Assembly: GCA_018333775.1 (NCBI GenBank)
Contig: JAGXSO010000113.1
Span: 1 to 9,712 of the forward strand
Direction of reading: 5' to 3'
Source of the DNA: Truepera sp.
GTDB taxonomy: Bacteria > Deinococcota > Deinococci > Deinococcales > Trueperaceae
Length of the DNA stretch: 9,712 bases
Below are positions 1 through 7,455 of this stretch, one piece after another. Numbering within the stretch: the first letter of the stretch is position 1; each line of letters opens with the position of its first letter. Under the pieces are notes generated by a model that did no database searches, had not been told where the DNA came from, and worked only from the letters and a program-made list of their open reading frames with translations. The position numbers and the translations under genes are program-made.

Positions 1-564
1 TAACCACCGCAGCGCCAGTTGCGACCAACCCTCGAGCTGCGCTTCGAGGGCCGCTACCTCGCTCAAGCCCACCCACGCCCCACGGAGCTTGTGGCGCTCG
101 CGCACGGTAGCCTCAAGGGTCTTTACGCGGTAGAGCAAGCCGGTATGCACCCGGTCAACCGGGTTAGCGTCGCTGTGAATGAGCCCGACCGTCTCGGCAA
201 AAAAGGCCCCCATGACCAGCTCCTCGCGCAGCTCGCGCACCAGCGCAGCCGTTAGCAGATCGCGGGCGACCTGGTACTCGGCGTCCTGGCGATTGATATG
301 CCCGCCGATGCCAAGCGAATAGCGGTTGTGGAGGCGCACCTCGGAGCCGCCGCTAAGCCGCTCGACTAAGAACACCTCGCCGGCGCGCTCCACTACCGCG
401 TAGGGGATAATCTGCCGCCAGCGCGGGTCGTCCTCGACTTCGGCACGGAGCAAGAACCGCCCTTCACTCAGGAGCAGCTGGTAGAGTTCCGCGCTGAGCG
501 GGATAACCTCGGCAGCAGGGGCGGGGAGGGCGCCAGCAGGGAGACAGTAGACCTCTTCGAGCAC
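1..564 (-). CDS. Nudix (MutT-like) hydrolase, 3' end cut by window edge
   Basis: The minus strand reads 188 codons without a stop from a GTG at 564 to the window edge, so only the C-terminal tail is missing. An in-frame TAG lies two codons upstream of the GTG, which makes it the earliest possible start. The Nudix core is visible as GIGGHIN (residues 85-91) followed, after a longer than usual loop, by RELREEL (110-116), the helix whose glutamates bind the catalytic metal. The usual glycine after this helix is valine, and the loop spacing departs from the strict Nudix box. This resembles the COG4112-type 'predicted phosphoesterase, MutT family' in its GGHIN and REL-EE layout. Nudix enzymes cleave nucleoside diphosphates linked to other groups; the substrate here cannot be read from sequence. 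It starts 14 bp after the SIMPL gene stop, so the two are probably co-transcribed. Confidence 0.85.
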   Translation of the reverse strand, partial: MLEEVYCLPAGALPAPAAEVIPLSAELYQLLLSEGRFLLRAEVEDDPRWRQIIPYAVVERAGEVFLVERLSGGSEVRLHNRYSLGIGGHINRQDAEYQVARDLLTAALVRELREELVMGAFFAETVGLIHSDANPVDRVHTGLLYRVKTLEATVRERHKLRGAWVGLSEVAALEAQLEGWSQLALRWL

Positions 565-578
565 GCCCTAAACTAACA

Positions 579-1259
579 TTAGCGGATAGCGAAGTTGACG
601 ACCAAGCTGACCGTTACCGCCAGCTCACCCGCCGCTAGCGGCACGCCGTCAGGACCGCCGGCACCCATCATCACGGCGCGCTCGGTAAAGAGCGTCATGC
701 CCACCGGCGTCTCAGAGATCATCGTGACTTCGCCTAGCGCCACGCCGGCCAGCGCCGCTAACTGCTCAGCTTTGGCCAAGGCGTCGGCCATGGCCAGCTC
801 GCGCGCCTGGCGCATCAGCCCGGTTGGATCGGCCAGGGTGTACTGGATGCTGTTGACCGTATTGGCGCCCGAGGCCAGGCTAAGGCTTAACAGTTCGCCC
901 GCCCTGGCCACCTCGCGCACCGTCACCCGCACGGTGTTCATCACCCGGAAGGCCGGCTTTGGCCGTTCCTGCCCCCAGGGCTCCTCGCGCCAGATATTGA
1001 AGGTTACGGTGCGGATGTCGCGCTCGGCCACGCCCGCTGCCACCAGCGCCTCGGTCATGCGCCGCATGGCGGCGTCGGCCTCGGCGGTAGCCAGGCTCAA
1101 GTCCTCGTTAAGCACGTTCACGCCTACCTCAAAGACCGCCATGTCCGGCTCGCCGTAGACCGTGCCGCTGCCGGTCACGGTGATGCCGCGCAGTTCGCCC
1201 TGCGCCCAGGCTGTGGCTGCTAGCAGCGCTATGACACCAAAACACCTAAGGCCTCTCAT
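579..1259 (-). CDS. Secreted SIMPL-domain (DUF541, YggE-like) protein
   Basis: This is a 226-residue protein. I chose the ATG at 1259 because AGGAG sits about 7 bases upstream; a GTG at 1283 in the same frame lacks such a site. Residues 1-19 form a Sec signal peptide (basic MRGLR, a hydrophobic stretch, cleavage at AWA^QG). The mature part begins with ITVTGSGTVYGEPDMA, the conserved first strand of SIMPL/DUF541 proteins, and keeps the A-x-A-xx-A helix pattern with the C-terminal V-x-V-S-x-VVNFAI strand typical of the family. Family members such as YggE are extracytoplasmic and have been linked to oxidative-stress tolerance, but their biochemical activity is poorly defined. It is the upstream member of a probable two-gene unit with the Nudix gene. 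The family call is confident; the physiological role is not. Confidence 0.9.
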   Translation of the reverse strand: MRGLRCFGVIALLAATAWAQGELRGITVTGSGTVYGEPDMAVFEVGVNVLNEDLSLATAEADAAMRRMTEALVAAGVAERDIRTVTFNIWREEPWGQERPKPAFRVMNTVRVTVREVARAGELLSLSLASGANTVNSIQYTLADPTGLMRQARELAMADALAKAEQLAALAGVALGEVTMISETPVGMTLFTERAVMMGAGGPDGVPLAAGELAVTVSLVVNFAIR

Positions 1260-1292
1260 GAGCTCTCCTAACTTTGCGGCCACCCAGCAAGT

Positions 1293-1322
1293 AGTTTAGG
1301 ATAGCCTCTGAGCTTTGCGCAA
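1293..1322 (-). promoter_or_regulatory. Possible promoter of the SIMPL-Nudix unit
   Basis: On the minus strand TTGCGC (1317-1322) and TAAACT (1293-1298) lie 18 bp apart, about 35 bases upstream of the SIMPL start. The match to sigma-70-type boxes is partial (3/6 and 4/6), so this is only a plausible site. It lies at the edge of the LuxR remnant that reads the other way. Confidence 0.3.
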
Positions 1323-1334
1323 GGGCGTAGGCAC

Positions 1335-1406
1335 CTCCCCCAAACCGAACTGCGCATCGTTCGGCTGCTATTGCAGGGGCATGAGGCCAGGAGGATAGTT
1401 CGCTAC
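1335..1406 (+). pseudogene. LuxR-type HTH remnant A (N-terminal half of the domain)
   Basis: The plus strand reads LPQTELRIVRLLLQGHEARR and then IVRYL. This is the first half of a LuxR/GerE helix-turn-helix: the 'LTP-E--VL-L---G' helix followed by the start of the 'EIA' helix. After residue RYL the similarity stops, and the frame runs on as unrelated sequence to TGA at 1491-1493. The frame is open upstream only back to TAG at 1302-1304 and has no convincing start codon. The second half of such a domain is found 2 kb away as remnant B, with QGHE-R coded by a near-identical 18-bp stretch (1374-1391 and 3454-3471). I read this as a broken DNA-binding regulator gene, not a functional one. Confidence 0.6.
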
Positions 1407-1483
1407 CTGCCGCGTCTATCCGCTCAAAGCCGCGTCCTAGACCTTATTCCGGTCGACGGGGTGGGCGGTTGGGACAGAGAGCG

Positions 1484-1592
1484 CTACTTTTGAGATCGGG
1501 ACAAGTCTTCCTCGGCTAGGATGCGCTGAAGCGCGGGTACCAGCGGAGGCAGATCGCGCACGATGGTATCCCAGACCACTTGTATCTTGGAA
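1484..1592 (-). pseudogene. hepT: hepT 3' fragment, separated from its 5' part by an IS110 element
   Basis: The minus strand encodes SKIQVVWDTIVRDLPPLVPA and continues to TAG at 1484-1486, about 35 residues. This is the C-terminal helix of DUF86/HepT proteins (family pattern 'D-E-VW-TV-NDLP-L---I'). It lacks the N-terminal helices and the catalytic motif, which lie across the IS at 2778-3040. Joining base 1592 to base 2778 with one copy of the shared TCGGG gives an uninterrupted frame, [16 protein letters not shown]. With no start codon or ribosome site of its own this fragment should be silent. Confidence 0.85.
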
Positions 1593-1597
1593 TCGGG

Positions 1598-3029
<1,432 letters not shown>

Positions 3030-3040
<11 letters not shown>

Positions 3041-3329
3041 GGATAGCCTCACGCAAAATCTGCTCTTTCAGTTGCGGACTGATCGCATCCTGCATGACCA
3101 GATCGGTTTCGGCTTCCAGGGCGGTCGCCAGTAGATGCCTGATTCGGGCAAGGTCGAACAGGGTGGGATGGGCTTCGGGTTCGAACGCAATCAGCACATC
3201 CACATCGCTTTGAGGCGTCGCTTCATCACGCGCGGTTGAGCCGAAGAGGTAAAGGGCTTCGACGCCAAAACCTGTCTTGAGGTCGGGAAGGAGTTTTCTC
3301 AGGATGGTCAGGGCCTCGTCGCGCCGCAT
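3030..3329 (-). CDS. mntA: MntA-type nucleotidyltransferase antitoxin
   Basis: This is a 99-residue minimal nucleotidyltransferase of the DNA polymerase beta superfamily. The motif LFGSTARDEATPQSDVDVLI (residues 28-47) contains the GS pair and the metal-binding D42 and D44. D76 in ETDLV is the probable third acidic residue. Family members transfer AMP from ATP to the tyrosine of the HepT RX4HXY motif, which silences the toxin. I chose the ATG at 3329, about 10 bases after GGAGGT; a TTG at 3338 is too close to that site. It overlaps hepT by 11 bases in the antitoxin-first order usual for this family. The gene itself looks intact although its partner is broken by the IS. Confidence 0.9.
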
Positions 3330-3349
3330 CTCGTCCAATACCTCCGGTT

Positions 3350-3365
3350 CCTAAGTATATATAGG
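3350..3365 (-). promoter_or_regulatory. Possible mntA-hepT promoter -10 region with imperfect palindrome
   Basis: Directly upstream of mntA the minus strand reads CCTATATATACTTAGG, which contains a TATACT box (5/6 of the -10 consensus). The 16-bp stretch is an imperfect palindrome (12 of 16 symmetric). It could be the core promoter with an operator for autoregulation, as is common for toxin-antitoxin genes. No good -35 box is visible 16-18 bp upstream. Confidence 0.35.
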
Positions 3366-3444
3366 CCAACTCGAGCGCGTAAGCGCCTTTTAGGCTTTTA
3401 GCAGGTCTAGAGGCTTGCCGGTCAGCTGCATACGGGTATGATGC

Positions 3445-3600
3445 CGTTACATTCAGGGGCATGAGACCAGGGAGATCGCCCGGAGGGCGGGTGCGACCGA
3501 GAAGACGGTAAACGCCCACATCTCCAACGTGCTCGTTAAGCTCGGCTATAAGAACAGGGCGCAGCTGGTGGCGAGGGTCTTGGGCTATGGCCCAGAGTAG
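3445..3600 (+). pseudogene. LuxR-type HTH remnant B (most of the domain, C-terminal end)
   Basis: The plus strand reads RYIQGHETREIARRAGATEK, then TVNAHISNVLVKLGYKNRAQ and LVARVLGYGPE, to TAG at 3598-3600. This is the recognition part of a LuxR/GerE helix-turn-helix (EIA---G-S-KTV--H--N---KLG--NR-Q). The first helix and any N-terminal sensor domain are absent. Upstream, the frame meets TGA at 3439-3441 and there is no start codon or ribosome site. The coding quality of the remnant is high, so it was lost recently. Its missing first helix matches remnant A at 1335-1406. It ends just before the promoter region of the peptide cassette, so the original gene may have regulated that operon; this is inference only. 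Confidence 0.7.
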
Positions 3601-3640
3601 CTAGGCAATTGCCAAGACGATCTAGGCAATTATCCATTGT
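3601..3640 (+). promoter_or_regulatory. Repeat-containing probable promoter/operator of the peptide cassette
   Basis: CTAGGCAATT occurs twice, at 3601-3610 and 3622-3631, exactly 21 bp apart (two helical turns). The first copy is also part of the perfect palindrome GGCAATTGCC (3604-3613). Overlapping them are TTGCCA (3609-3614, 5/6 of a -35 box) and, 16 bp on, a weak TATCCA (3631-3636). Same-face repeats over a promoter suggest binding of a regulator dimer or pair. The assignment to the downstream operon follows from position and strand. Confidence 0.4.
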
Positions 3641-3662
3641 GCGTTCCGACTCCCAATGCTAA

Positions 3663-3681
3663 GCTGCGGGTAACCCGCTGC
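3663..3681 (+). promoter_or_regulatory. Inverted repeat in the leader of the peptide cassette
   Basis: GCTGCGGG-TAA-CCCGCTGC has 8-base arms with one mismatch. It lies between the probable promoter and the first ribosome site. It may be an operator or an mRNA hairpin. No U-tract follows, so it is not a standard intrinsic terminator. Confidence 0.35.
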
Positions 3682-3712
3682 AGTGGGGCACCTACAAGAA
3701 GGGAGAACGAGC

Positions 3713-3754
3713 ATGTCAAGCATTACTGTTCATAGTTGGAGGTGGTGCCGATAA
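3713..3754 (+). CDS. Possible 13-residue leader ORF overlapping the thioredoxin-like gene
   Basis: The best ribosome-binding site in this leader, AAGGGAG, precedes an ATG at 3713. The ATG opens a 13-codon frame (MSSITVHSWRWCR) that ends with TAA at 3752-3754. It overlaps the 5' end of the next gene, whose own starts (TTG 3736, GTG 3742, 3745 or 3775) lack well-placed ribosome sites. The arrangement would fit translational coupling. A frameshift, natural or from sequencing, that hides the true start of the thioredoxin-like gene is an equally good explanation. Confidence 0.3.
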   Translation: MSSITVHSWRWCR

Positions 3755-4869
3755 CCGATTTACGCCGATCAGCCGTGGGTCGCCTACTGTTACTGGCGAT
3801 TCTTTCGCTCCTCCTGCCCTGGGCCTGGGCGCAGCAGCCTCTCTCGCGCCTCCCATGGCGGCTCGGGCCGGGGCCGAGTACGGCAGTTATGCTACCTGTA
3901 GTAGAGACCGTGCAGGGCGGCTTGATTAAGCAGGGTATGCCCAGCCTGGTTTTCTTCACCATGCTTGACCCCGCAATGGCTTATGAGACTGTTGCGCTAG
4001 CGACTGCCTGGCAAAAGCGCCATCCTGGAGTACAGGTCATTCTGGTCGATACGCGCTCGAATCCTGAAGATGTGCGCGCCTGGGTACGGCGAGAAGGTGT
4101 CACAGTAGCTGTTATTGCCGATGAAGACGATGCCTTCGAGGAGGCGTTCGATACCAATCGGCTGCCAATTTTGTACCTGCTGGATGAAAGGGGCATTATT
4201 CAGGACAAAATTGCCGGCAACAGTCTTGAGCGCTTCATTGAGCTGGATCAGGTGCTGTCCTGGGCTGCGGCCGGAGATTGGGACTCCGTGGCTGCGCAAC
4301 GTTCAGAATGGTTGACGGTAGGCGAGGTGCCGAGGCGGAGCCTCGCCGATGTGCCGTTAGGCCAAGGCGCCCCTACGATCGTCTACCATACCAGTCCGTT
4401 TTGTGACCTGTGCCAGAGAATTGTCGAGGAGGGCCTTCAGGAGCAGCTAAATGCCGTTGCCGGCGACTACCCGGAGGTTAACTTCATCATTCTACAGATA
4501 GCTGATACGTTCGATTTCGAGGCTTTCCGCGGTCAGGTTGAGACGTTTACCGCGTTGTACGGACGCGCGGCACTGCCTGACGTGCTTCTGTTAGCAGTTG
4601 AGCGTGGGCGCCTTCCCGACGTTCCAGCCGTTCCGCTACCGTTGGCAGGGTGGGCTGAAAACATCAGGCTGATTAATTATACGTCCCATGACGCAAACGA
4701 TCCGCAGCGCTGGTGGGGGCAACCGCTGACTCCGGCGCTCATGCTGTTCGATTCCCAAGGGGCATATCAAGGACCGCTGCCCATTTGGGAGGGCCCCTAC
4801 TCGGCGCAGGCTTTGGAGCAGGTGATTCGCGGCTTTCTGGAACTAGCCGAGCAGTCTGAAAACGAGTAA
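3736..4869 (+). CDS. Secreted protein with two thioredoxin-like domains, one CxxC
   Basis: The frame is open from TTG 3736 and yields up to 377 residues; the start is uncertain (GTG 3745 or 3775 are alternatives). A Sec signal peptide is clear: basic residues, LLLLAILSLLLPWAWA, cleavage before QQ33-34. Domain 1 (about 68-165) has a TlpA/thioredoxin-like layout, with LVFFTMLDP strand and turn, VQVILVDT strand and a cis-proline context NRLPILYLLDERG, but no cysteine at the active-site turn. Domain 2 (about 211-372) has PTIVYHTSPFCDLC with C223-DL-C226 and a second cis-proline LTPALMLFD (P333). The expected activity is extracytoplasmic thiol-disulfide exchange by domain 2; domain 1 may bind the substrate. 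The eight-cysteine peptide encoded 17 bp downstream is the obvious candidate substrate. The exact subfamily was not recognised. Confidence 0.75.
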   Translation: MEVVPITDLRRSAVGRLLLLAILSLLLPWAWAQQPLSRLPWRLGPGPSTAVMLPVVETVQGGLIKQGMPSLVFFTMLDPAMAYETVALATAWQKRHPGVQVILVDTRSNPEDVRAWVRREGVTVAVIADEDDAFEEAFDTNRLPILYLLDERGIIQDKIAGNSLERFIELDQVLSWAAAGDWDSVAAQRSEWLTVGEVPRRSLADVPLGQGAPTIVYHTSPFCDLCQRIVEEGLQEQLNAVAGDYPEVNFIILQIADTFDFEAFRGQVETFTALYGRAALPDVLLLAVERGRLPDVPAVPLPLAGWAENIRLINYTSHDANDPQRWWGQPLTPALMLFDSQGAYQGPLPIWEGPYSAQALEQVIRGFLELAEQSENE

Positions 4870-4886
4870 CGAAAGGTGGTCAGTAT

Positions 4887-5159
4887 ATGATTAGGTCAAA
4901 GCTCTTTGCGACCCTGGTTGTCCTGTTAACGCTACTTCTGCTGTATAGTACAGCTTTTTCGCAATGCGCTAATAACTGCGTTAATCCGACGTTAATCAGC
5001 GGCCCTACAACTCTGGATGCTGGATGTCGCCTATGTTTTACGGTGCGAACCGGGTGGTCTCAGCACTACCGAGAGAAGACCAGTCGGACATACAGTTGTC
5101 AAAATGGTGGCACATGCACGGTGACGGAGGAGTTCAATGCTCCTTGCGGCATCTGTTGA
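4887..5159 (+). CDS. Secreted eight-cysteine small peptide, unknown family
   Basis: This is a 90-residue product from an ATG preceded by GAAAGGTGG. Residues 1-25 are a strong Sec signal peptide (MIRSK, a leucine-rich core, cleavage AFS^QC). The 65-residue mature part has eight cysteines at 27, 31, 47, 50, 71, 77, 87 and 90, patterned C-x3-C-x15-C-x2-C-x20-C-x5-C-x9-C-x2-C, and it ends on a cysteine. There are two CxxC pairs (CRLC, CGIC). CQNGGTC (71-77) looks like the start of an EGF repeat, but the rest does not follow the EGF pattern. Glutamine at 26 argues against a lipobox, so it should be soluble or surface-bound, not a lipoprotein. The context suggests a disulfide-stabilised secreted peptide handled by the neighbouring thioredoxin-like protein and ABC transporter. 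Base composition is visibly more AT-rich than in the flanking genes. I do not recognise the family. Confidence 0.75.
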   Translation: MIRSKLFATLVVLLTLLLLYSTAFSQCANNCVNPTLISGPTTLDAGCRLCFTVRTGWSQHYREKTSRTYSCQNGGTCTVTEEFNAPCGIC

Positions 5160-5190
5160 GCAAGGTAAGAATAAGAAGCTGTAAAGAAAA

Positions 5191-5213
5191 TGGTAGGCGT
5201 CAAGCGCCCACTA
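5191..5213 (+). promoter_or_regulatory. Hairpin between peptide gene and transporter
   Basis: TGGTAGGCG (5191-5199) can pair with CGCCCACTA (5205-5213) across a 5-base loop, with one G-U pair and one mismatch. There is no U-tract. It lies in the longest gap of the cassette, so it could stabilise the upstream mRNA or act as a partial terminator that lets peptide mRNA exceed transporter mRNA. Confidence 0.3.
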
Positions 5214-5229
5214 TTCGATCTGGGGGAAG

Positions 5230-7455
5230 ATGCGGCTTTTTAAGATCGTCAACGGCTTAGGCCTATTCTTGATGGTGGGGTTGATCAGCGCCGTCTTGAC
5301 CATCCGCGCCCACTCAGACGCCGAATGGCAGGCGCTGGTAGCGGCTACGGCCGGCGAAGATGTCATCACCTTTCGCACCAAGCCAAGCGAACAGTTCTTC
5401 CTCCCTGAGTGGACGCCCGAGCACATCGAGGCGGTGCGGGCGCTCGCAGGTGCGCGCGAGGCGTTCTGGCGCAGCGGCTATCATTTTGCGCAAGGCCCTG
5501 GTTTGACCTACGTGCTGCCTGTCGTCGTCGCTTCGCCGGGGTTCCTTACCGCCCGCAATACCGAGTTCGTCGCGGGACGCGACCTCTCGGAGGAGGACTC
5601 GGGCAGGCGGCGCCTGGTCTTGAGTGAAGCGCACGCTCAGACTATCTTTCCCGAATTGGCGCCGCACGAGGTCGTCGGTCGGATGGTCTGGGTGCTTGAA
5701 GAGCAGTTCGAAGTGGTCGGCATCGTTGCGGAGGCCGATGCTGCGTATCGAGCTACCATCATGCCCGTGGAGCGCTTTGGATTTTATGACGTGCAGCAGG
5801 TCTACCTGCGCCTGGCTGAGGCGGGGACCCTGGCCGAGGCGGTGCGCCGCATCAACGCCTATCTGGCCGGCACGCCGCCGCTCAGCGGCCTCGAGGCCGT
5901 GCCGTATCGCGAGTTCGTGCGGCCTGGGGTCGTCTATGAACGCCTCGATTATGTGCGTGAGATCTCCGGGCTCTTTACCTGGCTGGTAGCGTTCGCCGTC
6001 CTCCTTGCCGTTGTCAACATGGTAAACCAGGCGCTGCTGGCCGCTGCCGAGAAGCGCCGCAGCTGGGCGCTGCACCGAGTGCTGGGAGCCGGCCGCTGGA
6101 AGCTGGTCGGCCTGGAACTGGCGCAAAGCGTGCGGCTGGAGGGGTTGGCGGTGGTCCTGGGGGCACTTTTTGGGCTTCTGCTCGGCGCTTATCTCGGCGG
6201 GCTGGTCACCGCGCAAGCGGCGCTGTTGGGCGTCGGGGTCGGGCTCGCCAGCCTCGCGCTGGGGAGTTTGCCGCTGGTCTGGGAAGTGCTAAAGCTTTAT
6301 CCCTATCGCGCCCTGCGCCAAAGCCACGGGTTAGCGCGGCACGGCATCCTCAACCTCACCGGCGCCTTCGGCCTGTCGCTCGCTCTGGCGCTGGTCGTGT
6401 TGGCCGGGGGCTTTCGTGACCTGGGCCAGGCGGTCATCGGCGCCGAGGTCGAAGCGATCGGCGCCGATCTTGTCGAGCTGGTGCCTGATCGAAGCACTAT
6501 CTTACCCGTGGCGCGCCCGACGGAGCGTGACTTGGGCGCGCTCAGGCAGGCCTATCCCGCGGTGCCGATGACCATCGTCGAGCGCCACCAGGCGCAGCTG
6601 CAGCGCGGTGAGCGTACCTTTTCTGCCGATGTGCTGGCCGCTGACGAGGCCTTCATCGCGGTCAGCGGCACGCGGCTCGCCTCGGGTAGTGAGCGGGCGG
6701 ACGGGCTGGTGTTGGGCCATGCCGTCGCTGCAGCGCTGTTCCCGGACGGCGACGCAGTGGGCAAAGTGGTGACGCTCAGCGGTCCCCGTATCAGCCGACG
6801 CGAAGTATCGGTGACCGCGGTGGCCGCACCGCCCTCGACCGAGCGGCTCGAAGCGCTGCAGCTACGCCCGGACGCTGTGTACGCCCCCTCGGCGCTCATT
6901 CCCGCCGCTGCGCTGAGCGCACGGCTTTACTTGCGGGCGGCGGACCTTACCGGCGCCGACCTTGAGGCGTTAAGCGCTATGCTGAGCGCGCGTCATCCCA
7001 ATGCCGCACCCTTTATGGCACGTCATACCGCGGCAACCTACCAGGCCTACCTCGACCGTTTGAACGAGCAGAGTCGGCAGTTTAACCTCGCGGCTACGCT
7101 CACCTTCGCGCTCGCCGCTGTCGGGTTGGGGACGCTCGCTGCCGCTCGAGCCAGAGCGCGGCTCTATGTGCGGGGACTCGAGCGCGCCTTCGGCGCAACC
7201 CGCGCCGACATCTTTCGCAGCGAACTTATCGGCGTTGTCAAGCTGGCGCTGCTGGTAGGCGGCCTCGGCTCTGCCGTAGGCCTGGCTGCCTTGTGGGCCT
7301 GGACGCGGGCGGCAGCTTACCCGTTTGTAATCCCGCACGGCTGGCTGGCGGCGGCTTTAGGCGTCGCCCTGGGCATCGGACTCGCGGTCGGTGTAGCCGT
7401 AGCGCGCCGGATTGCCGAGCAGCCCCCCATCGCCATTTTGCGAGGTGAACTGTGA
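5230..7455 (+). CDS. ABC transporter permease, fused double MacB/FtsX-type
   Basis: This is a 741-residue inner-membrane protein with an internal two-fold repeat. Half 1 has a TM segment (about 8-25), an extracytoplasmic MacB_PCD-like domain (about 30-245) and three TM segments (247-268, 302-325, 328-352). Half 2 repeats this: TM 374-394, external domain about 400-615, TM 619-638, 667-690 and 704-725. It ends in PIAILRGEL, the usual FtsX-type 'P--ALR-E' terminus. The conserved cytosolic coupling segments R-LGA-R (RVLGAGRW, 283-290; RAFGATRAD, 652-660) are present in both halves. Eight TM segments in one chain would replace the usual homo- or heterodimer such as LolCE. Such transporters work by mechanotransmission on envelope or periplasmic substrates. 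The ATG is preceded by GGGGGAAG, and the stop overlaps the ATPase start. Confidence 0.9.
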   Translation: MRLFKIVNGLGLFLMVGLISAVLTIRAHSDAEWQALVAATAGEDVITFRTKPSEQFFLPEWTPEHIEAVRALAGAREAFWRSGYHFAQGPGLTYVLPVVVASPGFLTARNTEFVAGRDLSEEDSGRRRLVLSEAHAQTIFPELAPHEVVGRMVWVLEEQFEVVGIVAEADAAYRATIMPVERFGFYDVQQVYLRLAEAGTLAEAVRRINAYLAGTPPLSGLEAVPYREFVRPGVVYERLDYVREISGLFTWLVAFAVLLAVVNMVNQALLAAAEKRRSWALHRVLGAGRWKLVGLELAQSVRLEGLAVVLGALFGLLLGAYLGGLVTAQAALLGVGVGLASLALGSLPLVWEVLKLYPYRALRQSHGLARHGILNLTGAFGLSLALALVVLAGGFRDLGQAVIGAEVEAIGADLVELVPDRSTILPVARPTERDLGALRQAYPAVPMTIVERHQAQLQRGERTFSADVLAADEAFIAVSGTRLASGSERADGLVLGHAVAAALFPDGDAVGKVVTLSGPRISRREVSVTAVAAPPSTERLEALQLRPDAVYAPSALIPAAALSARLYLRAADLTGADLEALSAMLSARHPNAAPFMARHTAATYQAYLDRLNEQSRQFNLAATLTFALAAVGLGTLAAARARARLYVRGLERAFGATRADIFRSELIGVVKLALLVGGLGSAVGLAALWAWTRAAAYPFVIPHGWLAAALGVALGIGLAVGVAVARRIAEQPPIAILRGEL

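Noticed and set aside
595..1158. Long plus-strand ORF opposite the SIMPL gene
   Set aside because: It is antisense to a well-supported gene, low in complexity (Ser/Ala/Thr-rich) and has no recognisable motif; it is a shadow of GC-rich codons.
4887..4970. Lipoprotein signal for the small peptide
   Set aside because: The residue before C27 is glutamine, which does not fit a lipobox; a type I cleavage site at AFS^Q is better.
5097..5119. EGF-like domain in the small peptide
   Set aside because: CQNGGTC matches the EGF start, but the following cysteine spacing and glycine positions do not; treated as a local resemblance.
5314..6216. 300-codon minus-strand ORF inside the permease gene
   Set aside because: It is composed of His/Arg/Gln-rich shadow translation; the opposite strand has clear FtsX-type features.
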